From NCBI RefSeq assembly GCF_034497705.1, contig NZ_JAXRUV010000005.1, forward strand, positions 1-64,000: a stretch of 64,000 nt of DNA, read 5' to 3'. Positions 7,623 through 16,742 of the stretch are shown here, one piece after another. The stretch is from Marinococcus luteus_A. GTDB taxonomy: Bacteria; Bacillota; Bacilli; Bacillales; Marinococcaceae. Numbering within the stretch: the stretch's first letter is position 1; every line of letters begins with the position of its first letter. A program made the translations under genes and the position numbers. The notes below the pieces were generated by a model. That model was not told where the DNA came from. It was given only the letters and a program-made list of their open reading frames with translations, and made no database searches.

Positions 7623-8054
7623 TTACGTATTATTGCTGTTGTTTTCTGTTGAATCTTTATGCAGATCGCGTACATCTTTTTTTACATCTTCTGCCGCTGC
7701 TTCTTCACTTTCATCAATACGTTCATTAAGTTCTTTTGCCAGCTCTTCAGCAGACTTTTCCTCGTTTTCTCCCGAGCTTCCTTTCACTCGTTCATATAAA
7801 TGAGAAGACTGGGCAGAAACATTTTTGGCCAGCTCGCTGGACTTATCTTTAGCACGATTTGCCCAATCACTGCCTTTTTCGTACGCTTCGGAAGTTAATC
7901 CGCTTGATTTCTGTTTTACTGACTGGGTGCCTTCAGAAAGATCCTGGCGCCATTCTTCCCCTGACTTCGGAGTAAGAAGAAGCGCTGTTGAAGCCCCTAC
8001 AATACTTCCTATAATCGTGCCAACAATAAAGTCTTTTGTGTTGTACGAAGCCAT
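7623..8054 (-). CDS. ytxH: YtxH-family envelope/stress protein
   Basis: The 143-residue product begins with a glycine-zipper hydrophobic segment (FIVGTIIGSIVGASTALLL, about residues 9-27). The YtxH signature TPKSGEEWRQDL follows, then a long charged helical tail rich in Glu, Lys and Ser. The family is associated with general stress in Bacillus, and the molecular role is unknown. The gene follows ytxG by 15 bp and ends at a good terminator, so the two form an operon. The third B. subtilis partner, ytxJ, is not here. Confidence 0.85.
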   Translation of the reverse strand: MASYNTKDFIVGTIIGSIVGASTALLLTPKSGEEWRQDLSEGTQSVKQKSSGLTSEAYEKGSDWANRAKDKSSELAKNVSAQSSHLYERVKGSSGENEEKSAEELAKELNERIDESEEAAAEDVKKDVRDLHKDSTENNSNNT

Positions 8055-8069
8055 TCTTTATCGTCCCCT

Positions 8070-8483
8070 TTATTTTGTCCGTTTTTTCCAGCGGGCATAC
8101 AAATCAATAAAGGCATTCCCCCACTGAATCACCTGGGTGACCTGCTCTGATTGTTTTGAAGAATAATTGGAAACAGAATCGGCTACACGGCGGAATGAGT
8201 GGTTAACATTGTCCACCGATTCCCCGACATTTTGCAGCGACCCTACAAAACCATTAATACTTTCTGTTTTGGTCTGCACGTCTTCCATAATAGTATTAGA
8301 ACGGTTAAGCATAGCCTCTGATTCCCTGGTAATGCCCTGTACCTGCTGCTCCACTTGTTCCATTGTATTTCCTACGCGCTCCATCATTGTGGTAGCTGTC
8401 TTCAGCGTTTTCACGAGGAAAATAATTAGAACGGCAAAAGCGATCGCTGCAATCAGCGCGCTTATGTACCCTAAAATAGCCAT
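8070..8483 (-). CDS. ytxG: YtxG, DUF948 membrane protein
   Basis: The 137-residue protein has one N-terminal transmembrane helix (about residues 4-26, ending FLVKTLK). A long coiled-coil-like region full of heptads (TMEQVEQQVQGI, TIMEDVQTKTESI) follows. This is the DUF948 architecture. The start is the ATG at 8483 with AGGAGGTG 9 nt upstream. A 19-residue in-frame extension upstream lacks a binding site. TGGTAAAAT with an upstream GTTTCA is a possible promoter and resembles sigma-B elements only loosely. It forms an operon with ytxH. Confidence 0.85.
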   Translation of the reverse strand: MAILGYISALIAAIAFAVLIIFLVKTLKTATTMMERVGNTMEQVEQQVQGITRESEAMLNRSNTIMEDVQTKTESINGFVGSLQNVGESVDNVNHSFRRVADSVSNYSSKQSEQVTQVIQWGNAFIDLYARWKKRTK

Positions 8484-8661
8484 ATCACAATACACCTCCT
8501 GTCGCCATTTTACCACTATTTGTCTGGTTTGAAACTCCATTCTTCATAGAGGATCTTTCTATTCCACTTTTCCCCTTCTCCGTAAAAAGTATGCCTCTTG
8601 ACTGAAAAAACAATCACCTAAATGCTGGTTCATCCTCTTTTTTTGCTAGTGATACAAAAAA

Positions 8662-8683
8662 ACGGAAAGCTATTGCTTTCCGT
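8662..8683 (-). terminator. murC terminator
   Basis: ACGGAAAGC and GCTTTCCGT form a 9-bp stem around TATT. The minus-strand transcript continues into TTTTTTTG. Confidence 0.8.
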
Positions 8684-8693
8684 CCTTTCAATT

Positions 8694-10004
8694 TTACTGT
8701 TTGGAGGATTCAAGGTGAGCTTCATAGGCACTTTGAAACTTTTGAATGTCTCCGGCTCCCATAAATAAAAGCACAGCATCATTATGCGTTTCAAGCACCT
8801 GGATACCGTCCTCCTGAATTATTCTTGCTCCAGGAATACGCTGCTTTAAATCATCGATGCTTAAGCTTCCATCCTTTTCCCTGGCTGAGCCAAAAATATC
8901 GCAAAGGTAAACGTAGTCTGCCATCTGCAGACTGTCTGCGAAATCATCAAGAAAAGCCTTGGTTCTTGAAAACGTATGCGGCTGAAAAACAGCTGCTACC
9001 GAACGGTTCGGGTACTTTTGCTTCGCCGACTCAATGGTGGCCCTGATCTCCGTAGGGTGATGGGCATAATCATCAATCAACACCTGCGACCCGGAAATTT
9101 TTTCTGTAAACCGGCGTTTCACCCCGCTGAAAGAAGCCAGCTGTTCACGGATAATAGAAGCGGGCACCTCTTCATAGTGGCAGATGGCAATAACGGCGAG
9201 CGCGTTTAGAATATGATGGTTGCCATAGCCCGGAATAGTAAAACGGCCGAAACGGTCCCCGCGGATTTGAACATCGAAGCTGGTGCCGTTTTCGTCTACT
9301 AATATGTTTTCTGCATTAAAATCATGCTTTCCTTCAATACCGTAATAAACAATTGGTACCGGAGCGTGCAGCTTTTGAAGATGCTCATCATCACCGCAGG
9401 CTACAATACCCTTTTTTACTTTTTGAGCCATTTCATTAAATGCCTGCACCACATCGTCCACATCAGAAAAATAGTCCGGGTGGTCAAAATCGATATTTGT
9501 CATGATGGCGTAATCAGGTACATAGTTCAAAAAGTGACGGCGATATTCACAGGCTTCAAACGTAAAAAAGCGGCTGTTTTCCATGCCCTTTCCTGTGCCG
9601 TCACCAATCAAGTATGAGGTTGGCTTATACGCTTCGAGCACATGGGCTAAAAGACCGGTGGTGGTCGTTTTACCGTGAGATCCTGCCACTGCTATCGATG
9701 TAAAATTCTGAAGAAATTCTCCTAAAAACTGAGGGTATGAATGAACTTCCAGTCCTGACTGCTTTGCCTTTTTCACTTCTTCGTGTGTATCACCATAAGC
9801 TGCTGAAGCAACTACTGTCTGGCCTTCATGGATGTTATCAGCCTGAAAAGGAAGAATAGAGATGTTTTTCTTTTCAAGAGGCTGCTGGGTAAAAAACGTT
9901 TTTTCAACATCTGAGCCCTGTACAGTATGATTCATATCGTGCAGAATCTGGGCAAGAGCACTCATACCGGATCCTTTAATTCCAATAAAATGATAATTAG
10001 ACAT
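8694..10004 (-). CDS. murC: UDP-N-acetylmuramate-L-alanine ligase
   Basis: MurC adds the first L-alanine to UDP-MurNAc with ATP hydrolysis, committing precursor to peptidoglycan. The 436-residue product shows the N-terminal Rossmann motif HFIGIKGSGMSALA, the ATP P-loop VAGSHGKTTTTG, FEACEYRRHFL and the C-terminal DDYAHHPTEI and FQPHTFSRT motifs. The ATG at 10004 has GGAGGAAG upstream and matches the family N-terminus. The in-frame extension to 10133 runs through the upstream non-coding region. It is part of the conserved murC-sftA-ytpR-ytpQ neighbourhood, with two extra genes inserted. Confidence 0.97.
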   Translation of the reverse strand: MSNYHFIGIKGSGMSALAQILHDMNHTVQGSDVEKTFFTQQPLEKKNISILPFQADNIHEGQTVVASAAYGDTHEEVKKAKQSGLEVHSYPQFLGEFLQNFTSIAVAGSHGKTTTTGLLAHVLEAYKPTSYLIGDGTGKGMENSRFFTFEACEYRRHFLNYVPDYAIMTNIDFDHPDYFSDVDDVVQAFNEMAQKVKKGIVACGDDEHLQKLHAPVPIVYYGIEGKHDFNAENILVDENGTSFDVQIRGDRFGRFTIPGYGNHHILNALAVIAICHYEEVPASIIREQLASFSGVKRRFTEKISGSQVLIDDYAHHPTEIRATIESAKQKYPNRSVAAVFQPHTFSRTKAFLDDFADSLQMADYVYLCDIFGSAREKDGSLSIDDLKQRIPGARIIQEDGIQVLETHNDAVLLFMGAGDIQKFQSAYEAHLESSKQ

Positions 10005-10184
10005 ATTGTCTTCCTCCGTTCTTTCAAAAAACCTTGCCGCCGAAACGCACAGGTGAAAGAGATCGTTTTTCATGGTGTGTATCATATGTAAACATACTTG
10101 TCTTATTATAGCAAAAACCTTTAGTTCCTCCAATGGAACGGCTTGAATTGGGCAGAAAAGCTTGAATCCCGTCTTCGTTTAAAG

Positions 10185-10826
10185 TTAAAAACTAACAGAC
10201 GGGAGTGCAAACTGCAGCCAGGAAGCCCCTTTTTCTTTATGCCAACGAATGTGTTCTTCTTTCTGGTAAGCTTTTTCCGCCTCAAGCATAAGTGCCTGAA
10301 AACCTTCGAAATCAGACCGGAGCGGTACTGCCTGTCCCAGGCGGGTATCCTCAAAACCCACACGTGCTGTCCGGGCGAGCCAGATGGAGGACGCAGCCGG
10401 TTCCAAAGCAGCGTCCTGCTGCAGCCGGTTTGAAAATTCCTGTTTGCCTACTGCTCTCACCCAGTAATTTTTTTCATTCAATTCCACTGGCATCCAGGAA
10501 GCCGTTAACAGCAGACCTCCGAGCTGGAGATCCATCCGGGTCCTCGCAGGCAGCGTCTGCTTTAAGAACATATCAAATAAATGCGTTCCGATGATAGTTA
10601 CATAGTCATATGAAAACCATTCCTCAAACAGCATGTCCCACGGTTTCTTTTCCACCTGGCCCACCTCGACCCCAGTCTGTTCGGCAAAAAGATGCTTGGC
10701 ACGCACCTTTTCACGCAGGTTCGCATTTTCTTCTTTCCAGGCTTTAAATGCTGTGAGCAGGCTTTCGAGGCACCGGTCTGCTTCCGCCTGCCGGCGCTGT
10801 CGATACCTTTGTATATCCGAACGCAC
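10185..10826 (-). CDS. unrecognised cytoplasmic protein, 213 residues
   Basis: The GTG at 10826 is chosen because AAAGGAG lies 9 nt upstream. Longer in-frame starts overlap the nicotinate phosphoribosyltransferase gene. The product has no membrane segment or signal. It begins with a charged helical stretch (SDIQRYRQRRQAEAD to about residue 50) and continues into a mixed region with aromatic residues (PWDMLFEEWFSYDYVT). I recognise no domain. It follows the phosphoribosyltransferase by 25 bp with no terminator between them, so co-transcription is likely, and it lies upstream of murC. It may be lineage-specific. Confidence 0.6.
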   Translation of the reverse strand: MRSDIQRYRQRRQAEADRCLESLLTAFKAWKEENANLREKVRAKHLFAEQTGVEVGQVEKKPWDMLFEEWFSYDYVTIIGTHLFDMFLKQTLPARTRMDLQLGGLLLTASWMPVELNEKNYWVRAVGKQEFSNRLQQDAALEPAASSIWLARTARVGFEDTRLGQAVPLRSDFEGFQALMLEAEKAYQKEEHIRWHKEKGASWLQFALPSVSF

Positions 10827-10851
10827 GGCCAAGAACTCCTTTCCAGGAAAA

Positions 10852-11952
10852 TTAATACTCAACGAGCTCCATTCGATTATTCGGGCGGTGTTTCCGCCCC
10901 GCTTTAGCTTCATGTTTTCCATTTAGCAATACATTGTCTCCCGTAAAGCCGATATGGATTTTTAATAGGCTGCTGCCAATACCATAAATATCAACGGGAA
11001 CGTCTTTAGCTTCATATTCCTCAATACGGGCCGCGTTGAAACCACCACTTACCATTATTTTAACGTGCTGAAATCCTTCTTCGTCCAACACTCTCCGTAA
11101 GGCAAAAATTAATTCGGGGTTGGCGCCGGTAGGATTGAAGGAGCCAAGCACTTCCGGATGCCGGCAGAAATATTGATCCACCATACTGCCCGACGTATCG
11201 AGACGCACTGTCTGAAGCTCACTGCCAAATTCCCTGGCCACTTTCAAAGAGTCGGTAATAACATCATTATTATAATCCACCAGTGCTACGAGTTCATCTT
11301 CAGGGAATGTTTCTTTGTATGCGCGTGTCGCCTGAATAATGTCTCCCTCGAAGAGCTGGAGCAGGGCGTGCGGCATCGTGCCCATTCCCTTTTTCCCCCA
11401 CCATTCGCTCATCGCGTGAGTCGCCTGTGCCTTGGATCCCCCAATAAAAGCGCTGTATCCGTCTCCTGCCTGCTGCGTGAAATGATCATCTCGGTCTCCC
11501 ATAAAAATTACAGGCTTTTTTCTTCCGGAAATTTTTGCCGCATTCACGACGTTAAAGACATTTGTAGCAACAGATGTACGCCTCGCAAGTATACCGTCGA
11601 TCAGGCCTTCGAGGAAGCCGAAATCCTGGTACTTTCCTTCCACCGTCATTACCGTTTCATACGGTTCGATTTTGTTGCCGTCTTCAAGGGCATGGATGAC
11701 AAGTTCTCCTGGATTGGAGGAGAAGGTTTTCACTAAAGCAACAGCTTCATCCACTCCGCATAAAACGGCGTGATCCTTTTGAAAAAACTGCATCAGCACG
11801 CGTTCGTCCGGCTTATATTTCTCTGCGATTTTTTTGGTCTTCAAAAAGTATACTGCGGAGAACCAGCCTTCCTTTACCCGTTCGTCAAATTTAAAGGTTT
11901 CGTTTGTTAATCGTTTTTGTTTTCCTTGCAGTTTGAGTTCAATCTCTTTCAT
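10852..11952 (-). CDS. pncB: nicotinate phosphoribosyltransferase
   Basis: The enzyme makes nicotinate mononucleotide from nicotinate and PRPP in NAD salvage. The 366-residue product carries the family core: GDRDDHF, HAMSEWWG, LVDYNNDV, VRLDTSGSMVDQY, IMVSGGFNAARI and the phosphate-binding YGIGSSL loop. It is the short bacterial form rather than the ~480-residue YueK type. The start ATG has AAGGAG upstream. A hairpin separates it from sftA, and the unrecognised 213-residue gene follows directly. Some short members act on nicotinamide instead, so substrate assignment rests on family resemblance. Confidence 0.85.
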   Translation of the reverse strand: MKEIELKLQGKQKRLTNETFKFDERVKEGWFSAVYFLKTKKIAEKYKPDERVLMQFFQKDHAVLCGVDEAVALVKTFSSNPGELVIHALEDGNKIEPYETVMTVEGKYQDFGFLEGLIDGILARRTSVATNVFNVVNAAKISGRKKPVIFMGDRDDHFTQQAGDGYSAFIGGSKAQATHAMSEWWGKKGMGTMPHALLQLFEGDIIQATRAYKETFPEDELVALVDYNNDVITDSLKVAREFGSELQTVRLDTSGSMVDQYFCRHPEVLGSFNPTGANPELIFALRRVLDEEGFQHVKIMVSGGFNAARIEEYEAKDVPVDIYGIGSSLLKIHIGFTGDNVLLNGKHEAKAGRKHRPNNRMELVEY

Positions 11953-11987
11953 AACAGCTGCTCCTTAACCTATGTATCAGAATAAGA

Positions 11988-12007
11988 GCCCGTGATTTTC
12001 CACGGGC
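11988..12007 (-). terminator. hairpin between sftA and pncB
   Basis: GCCCGTG and CACGGGC form a 7-bp GC-rich stem with a 6-nt loop. The following tract on the minus strand (TCTTATTC) is only moderately T-rich, so termination may be partial. Confidence 0.55.
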
Positions 12008-12058
12008 TGCTTGTTTTTATTCTATTTATCATATAAAACCTTTCAAGGGAAAGCAAGC

Positions 12059-14647
12059 CTATACCGACTGCTCCCACTCCTGCCGGGTTACTAATACATT
12101 TCTCGGCTTGCTGCCTCTCGCCTCTGAAACAATACCGCGGTTTTCCATCGTATCGATCAGCTTGGCCGCGCGATTATACCCTAAAGAAAACCGGCGCTGC
12201 AGCTGGGAGGCGGAAGCCTGCTTTTGATCAATAACGAATTCACATGCATTATCATAAAGGGGATCCTGGTGCTCTTCTTTTTCGAGGTGCTTCTGCAGCT
12301 CCTCTTTTTGGAACTGATAAACAGGCTTTTTCTGTTCTTTTACAAAGTCTGTCACGGCATCTATTTCTTCATCTGTTACAAATGTGCCCTGGACACGTGT
12401 TGGTTTGGATGCCCCGTTCGGATAGAAAAGCATGTCGCCCTTGCCAATTAACCGCTCAGCGCCTCCCCCGTCCAAAATAGTCCGTGAGTCGACCTGGGAG
12501 GACACAGAAAATGCTATTCTCGTTGGAATATTTGCTTTAATAAGACCTGTAATGACGTCTACTGATGGACGCTGCGTGGCCACAAGCAGGTGCATGCCGC
12601 AGGCTCTTGCTTTCTGCGCAATACGACAGATCGCATCCTCCACATCCTGTGGCGACACCATCATCAGGTCTGCCAACTCATCAATTACAATGACAAGGTA
12701 CGGCATTTTATCAGCATAGCGCCCCTGTTTTTCCATGCGCTCGTTATATTTTTTCATGTCTCGCACGCCTTCGCGGGCCAGTCGCTCGTAGCGGTCTTCC
12801 ATTTCCTGGACCGCCCATTTCAGCGCTCCCGTGGCTTCCTTGGCATCGTTTATTACCGGTGTAATAAGGTGAGGAACTTCCCGGTACGAAGCAAGCTCCA
12901 CCATTTTAGGATCGATCAGCATCCATTTGCACTCTTCCGGAGAAGATTTATACAACAGGCTCAACAGAATGGAGTTGATGCAGACACTCTTTCCTGATCC
13001 TGTAGCACCTGCAATCAACCCGTGCGGCATGTTTTGCAGGTCGGCTATGACAGGGTTGCCGCCAATGTCTAGACCCATGGCTACTGAGAGCGGCGATTGA
13101 TGATTTTTAAATACGTCCCGGCGGAGAATTTCCCGTAAAAATACCGGTGCAGATGTCGGATTGGGCACTTCAATACCAATAGCATTCTTCCCCGGGATAG
13201 GGGCTTCCATTCTTAAATCTTTCGCCGCGAGAGCCATTTTAATATCATCTGTGAGGTTAGTTACTTTTGTCACTTTCACGCCTGGCGCCGGCTGGACTTC
13301 AAACCTTGTAACCGAAGGTCCTTTTGTAATCTGAGAAACCTTTGCATCCACATGAAAGTTTTTCAGCGTAGTTTCAAGCTGTTCTTTCTGCTCTTCAAGC
13401 TCACTCTCATCTTCATCTTCTTTTTTAGGAGGAATATTGAGCAGTTGAAGCGATGGCAGCCGGTAGCCCTTTTGTTTTGGCTGCTGAACGGAACGCTTAT
13501 CTTTAGGATACATCATGACATTAAACGGGGTAGACGTGGACGTCCGCTTGCTGCCGTTTTGTTTTTTCGCCGGTGCTTTCGCTTTTTCTTTCACTGATGA
13601 AGGCGAAGGAGTTTTCAGTTCTTCTGTTTTCGGTTCTTTTTTACTCACGGGCAGTTCGCTTTTTTCCTGTGCTGGCACAGGTTTGTTTTCTACTGCTGCC
13701 GGCTTTGTTTCCTGCACGTCTTCTGTGACAGTCTCTGGAGTACGTTCTTCTTTCCAATGGAGCGAGGCCGTCTGAGGAGCATGATCTTGTTCCAGCCCCT
13801 CTTTTTCGACAGGCTCTTTATCTGCTTCTTCCTCCGGCACTATTTCAAACGCAGTGCCTGAGGGAAACAGATCAGAGTCTTTTTTTTCTTCTGACTCAGG
13901 CTCAACCTCCGATATACTGTTCTCTTCTTCCTGGCTTTTTGCTTCTGAGTCCCATCTCCCGCTTCTCTGTGCCCTGCTGATTTCCATAAAGCGGTCGGTA
14001 TCTTCCTGCAGAATGGAAGGTGCCCTCCGCTTTCGCCCCGCTTCTTTCTCTTCGACCTGCTTCGTTACGGATGAAGGCCTTCTATCTCCCGCGCGGATTG
14101 AATTCAGGAAAGCAATATCCTCCCGAATCTGTTCCTGCACAGAAGTTTCCTTTCTGTTTTCCGCCTCCGGATCTCTTAAATTACCCGGATGCAGGTCGGC
14201 CTGCTGATACCCAAATATTGGGGAAGGGATACTGCCTGCTTCAAAGTTTTTTCCCCGGAAATAGCTGGACTCCTCTGTTTCGGTCTTTTTTTCTCCTCTG
14301 GGCTCAGAACGTTTAGAGCTTTTCCCACTGCGTTCCTGTTCGGTTTCCCATCGGTCGTGACCGGCTGTGCGCGGTTCAGCAGAAGATCCCGAAAGCTTTG
14401 CTGGGCTCGGCCGGTCAGGGGCGCGGGCACTGCTTTTTTGTTGTTGTGCTTCCTCATAGCTTTTAGGGTAAACGTTAAACATTTTCACCGGCTCAGATTC
14501 CTGATACGTCATTCTCGCTATGTATGGAGGAGGATCCTCTCCGGAGCGCTTTATACGATTTTCACGGTTGTTTTCCTCTGGTTGCTCTTCATCGTTAAAA
14601 AGAAAATGCTGCATTCTTTTCATCCATTGTTGAAAGGATGACGGCAT
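12059..14647 (-). CDS. sftA: SftA, soluble FtsK/SpoIIIE-family DNA translocase
   Basis: SftA is the cytosolic septum-associated DNA pump that clears chromosome from the division site in Bacillus. The 862-residue product has no transmembrane segments. A long low-complexity acidic/Ser-Lys region fills about residues 1-400. The alpha/beta motor core follows, with Walker A GATGSGKS near residue 547 and Walker B VIVIDELADLMM, then the gamma winged helix at the C-terminus (ASQLQRRFSLGYNRAAKLID). The start is ATG 14647, 9 nt after AAGGAGG. The linker is larger than usual. It sits next to ytpR, as in B. subtilis (ytpT). Confidence 0.93.
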   Translation of the reverse strand: MPSSFQQWMKRMQHFLFNDEEQPEENNRENRIKRSGEDPPPYIARMTYQESEPVKMFNVYPKSYEEAQQQKSSARAPDRPSPAKLSGSSAEPRTAGHDRWETEQERSGKSSKRSEPRGEKKTETEESSYFRGKNFEAGSIPSPIFGYQQADLHPGNLRDPEAENRKETSVQEQIREDIAFLNSIRAGDRRPSSVTKQVEEKEAGRKRRAPSILQEDTDRFMEISRAQRSGRWDSEAKSQEEENSISEVEPESEEKKDSDLFPSGTAFEIVPEEEADKEPVEKEGLEQDHAPQTASLHWKEERTPETVTEDVQETKPAAVENKPVPAQEKSELPVSKKEPKTEELKTPSPSSVKEKAKAPAKKQNGSKRTSTSTPFNVMMYPKDKRSVQQPKQKGYRLPSLQLLNIPPKKEDEDESELEEQKEQLETTLKNFHVDAKVSQITKGPSVTRFEVQPAPGVKVTKVTNLTDDIKMALAAKDLRMEAPIPGKNAIGIEVPNPTSAPVFLREILRRDVFKNHQSPLSVAMGLDIGGNPVIADLQNMPHGLIAGATGSGKSVCINSILLSLLYKSSPEECKWMLIDPKMVELASYREVPHLITPVINDAKEATGALKWAVQEMEDRYERLAREGVRDMKKYNERMEKQGRYADKMPYLVIVIDELADLMMVSPQDVEDAICRIAQKARACGMHLLVATQRPSVDVITGLIKANIPTRIAFSVSSQVDSRTILDGGGAERLIGKGDMLFYPNGASKPTRVQGTFVTDEEIDAVTDFVKEQKKPVYQFQKEELQKHLEKEEHQDPLYDNACEFVIDQKQASASQLQRRFSLGYNRAAKLIDTMENRGIVSEARGSKPRNVLVTRQEWEQSV

Positions 14648-14707
14648 TTTCAACCCCTCCTTTTCTTACCGGGCCTTTTTGAGTTTATTTTTCTTTACCT
14701 GCACAAG

Positions 14708-14736
14708 AAAAACCCCTAGCACGACTAGCGGTTTTT
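14708..14736 (-). terminator. ytpR terminator
   Basis: An inverted repeat of the form AAAACCGCTAG / CTAGGGGTTTT around TCGTG lies between ytpR and sftA on the minus strand, with a T run at its 3' side. Confidence 0.65.
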
Positions 14737-14746
14737 CATTCACTTA

Positions 14747-15385
14747 CTAAACGGAGGCCGATACCGGTCGTTCATGATACTGCTTATAAAAGTCCTCTCC
14801 TGTTTCATAAGCATCACTGAGAACGAGGATACCTTTTTCTGTCTGCTTTTCCGGCAGGGCAAGCTCAGACACCGAGCAGATCATACCAGTAGAAGTCACA
14901 CCGCGCAGCTTCGATTTTTTAATTTTCATTCCTGATGGCATCACTGCCCCCGGTACTGCTACAGCCACCTTTTGGCCTTTATCCACATTCGGGGCACCGC
15001 AGACAATCTGAAGCGTGTCTGCTCCTGTATCCACCTGGCAGACGCTCAATTTATCTGCGTCCGGGTGCTGTTTTTTCTCAGTCACATAGCCCACCACAAA
15101 TTCGGACTGGGACGGCACTTCAAGCGAACCGTCTATATTGTTTTCTTTCAGGACTTTATTAATGAGCTGGGTATGGCCTGCATCCGCCGCTATTCTTCCT
15201 GTTCCTTTGATGTCTCCGTAGGAGGAGGCGTTAAAAATATGGTAGCCTGCTGTTTCTTTCGTTGTAGCATGGGTGAGCACGGCCACATCTCCGTGTCTTA
15301 CCGTTTCACGCTGTTTTGAGTTTATTGGTTTTAATGAGATGAGAAGTACATCCCCGATTCCTTTGGGATTATAAAAAATATTCAT
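14747..15385 (-). CDS. ytpR: YtpR, tRNA-binding (EMAP/PheT-N-like) domain protein
   Basis: The 212-residue product has an N-terminal DUF4479-type domain (about 1-90) and a C-terminal tRNA-binding OB fold. The OB fold shows VVGYVTEKKQHPDADKLSVC, QIVCGAPNV, VAVAVPGAVMP and SKLRGVTSTGMICS, the signatures shared with the PheT N-domain. It probably binds structured RNA; its cellular role is not settled. The start has a GGAGCCAC-type site upstream. It is flanked by ytpQ and sftA, as in B. subtilis. Confidence 0.9.
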   Translation of the reverse strand: MNIFYNPKGIGDVLLISLKPINSKQRETVRHGDVAVLTHATTKETAGYHIFNASSYGDIKGTGRIAADAGHTQLINKVLKENNIDGSLEVPSQSEFVVGYVTEKKQHPDADKLSVCQVDTGADTLQIVCGAPNVDKGQKVAVAVPGAVMPSGMKIKKSKLRGVTSTGMICSVSELALPEKQTEKGILVLSDAYETGEDFYKQYHERPVSASV

Positions 15386-15448
15386 TCGTTGTGGCTCCTT
15401 TACGCTAACTTAACTTTTATTGTATCACAGCTTGAACGCTCCCGCGAA

Positions 15449-16249
15449 TCAGGTTTTAGGGCGTTTTTTAGCTAAAATAAAGATTGGTTCGAATTCTCCG
15501 TTTTCATACATAAACGGGAGAGCCGTAATCGGTACCCGGCCATCATTAAAAAAGCGGAAAGCCATCTGTCCGAGTACATCGAAGCCGTTATCGTTTGTGA
15601 TATCTGCAATAATAAAGACGTCGTTATGGGGAACTGCTACTGCCATATCCCCCTGCACATCTTCAGCCACACTCTGCAGTAAAGCCTCGTTTAATATACG
15701 ACTTGCATCATAGCCATCATTTGTATTAATAAAATAAAACGTGTTTCCTGCCACCGTATCTTTCTTCATAGGAACTTCCAGCTTTTTCAAATTACTGCTT
15801 GCAGCCTGGCGGATGCTCTCCGTTTCTATCTGTTCAGCTTCGAGCGTTTCCTGTTCGATCAATGAATACGCTTCTCCCATATCAAGAGCATAAAAAATTC
15901 TTGTTTCCGCTGTATGGTCGTCCCATACGAGCTCCTTTCCGTCTTTCGTTTCGGTTGGAAAAGAGGTCGAACGTATTACTGGATAAATATATTGTTCCTG
16001 GCCGGAAAGGGAAACATCACGTTGCATGGCACGAAATGAGGTATCGATATAATGCACAACCTCCTCCACGGCCTTTTCCCCTTCTCGTTCATATTTTGCT
16101 GCCCACTTGCTTAAATCCAGATCAACTCCGGTTTTCAGCTGCTTGTGCTCGACCCGCAGGGAGCTTTGTTCATCATCATATTTAAACGTACGGGAATTGT
16201 CGTCTTTTAGTCGTTCCCGCAGTATTCGCTGTAGCTTACGTACTTCCAT
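15449..16249 (-). CDS. ytpQ: YtpQ, DUF1444 family protein
   Basis: This 266-residue cytoplasmic protein is a conserved Bacillales DUF1444 member of unknown function. Visible landmarks are MEVRKLQRILRERL at the N-terminus, YPVIRSTSFPT in the middle and the ALPFMYENGEFEPIFILAK C-terminus. The ATG at 16249 is supported by GAGGAG 9 nt upstream. The in-frame extension to 16330 contains several cysteines unlike the family and lacks a site. It lies between ytpP and ytpR in the conserved order. Confidence 0.88.
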   Translation of the reverse strand: MEVRKLQRILRERLKDDNSRTFKYDDEQSSLRVEHKQLKTGVDLDLSKWAAKYEREGEKAVEEVVHYIDTSFRAMQRDVSLSGQEQYIYPVIRSTSFPTETKDGKELVWDDHTAETRIFYALDMGEAYSLIEQETLEAEQIETESIRQAASSNLKKLEVPMKKDTVAGNTFYFINTNDGYDASRILNEALLQSVAEDVQGDMAVAVPHNDVFIIADITNDNGFDVLGQMAFRFFNDGRVPITALPFMYENGEFEPIFILAKKRPKT

Positions 16250-16327
16250 TCTTAATCGCTCCTCTTGAACATTCTTAATTCCATCGTAACATGTGCAAAG
16301 GTGTACTCCCACACTCGTGCTTACTGT

Positions 16328-16359
16328 CAAAAAAAGACTGCCCCTTTTTAGGGACAGCC
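16328..16359 (-). terminator. ytpP terminator
   Basis: On the minus strand GGGCTGTCCC and GGGGCAGTC pair around TAAAAA and run into TTTTTTT. Confidence 0.85.
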
Positions 16360-16369
16360 CTCTACACCT

Positions 16370-16705
16370 TTATGAATCAGCGTTGACTTTTTCTAGTGAT
16401 TCATTCAGGAAATGCTGTACTTCTTCCGGCGTCTTCCGCTGCTTGCTTACAAAGCGGTGCACTTCTTCCCCGTTATGAAAAGCAAGAAAACTCGGTATGC
16501 CCATCACTCCGTAATCAATGCATACATCCATAAGCTCGTCACGGTCCGCTTTGTAGAATGTAAACTGATCATACTGCTGTTCGATTTCCGGCATCGCCGG
16601 GTCAATATACGTGCAATCCGGACACCAGCCGGCGGAGAACATAATCACTGTATTTCCACTATCAATAGCTTGATTGAAAGATTCCTGAGTAGTTAAATTT
16701 TCCAT
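16370..16705 (-). CDS. ytpP: YtpP, thioredoxin-like protein
   Basis: The 111-residue single-domain thioredoxin fold has the active site WCPDC (residues 28-32) in place of WCGPC and the cis-proline segment GIPSFLAF. The charged CPDC motif suggests a specialised redox partner rather than general thioredoxin. A GGAGG site precedes the ATG at 16705. The gene follows the EIIC-like gene by 37 bp without a terminator, so the two may be co-transcribed. It precedes ytpQ but is separated from it by a terminator. Confidence 0.9.
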   Translation of the reverse strand: MENLTTQESFNQAIDSGNTVIMFSAGWCPDCTYIDPAMPEIEQQYDQFTFYKADRDELMDVCIDYGVMGIPSFLAFHNGEEVHRFVSKQRKTPEEVQHFLNESLEKVNADS

Positions 16706-16742
16706 GGTTTTGCCTCCTTTAAATTAATGCATACAGAGAAGG

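Noticed and set aside
11158..11736. 192-codon plus-strand ORF
   Set aside because: It is antisense to pncB, with cysteine/histidine-rich noise composition and no ribosome binding site.
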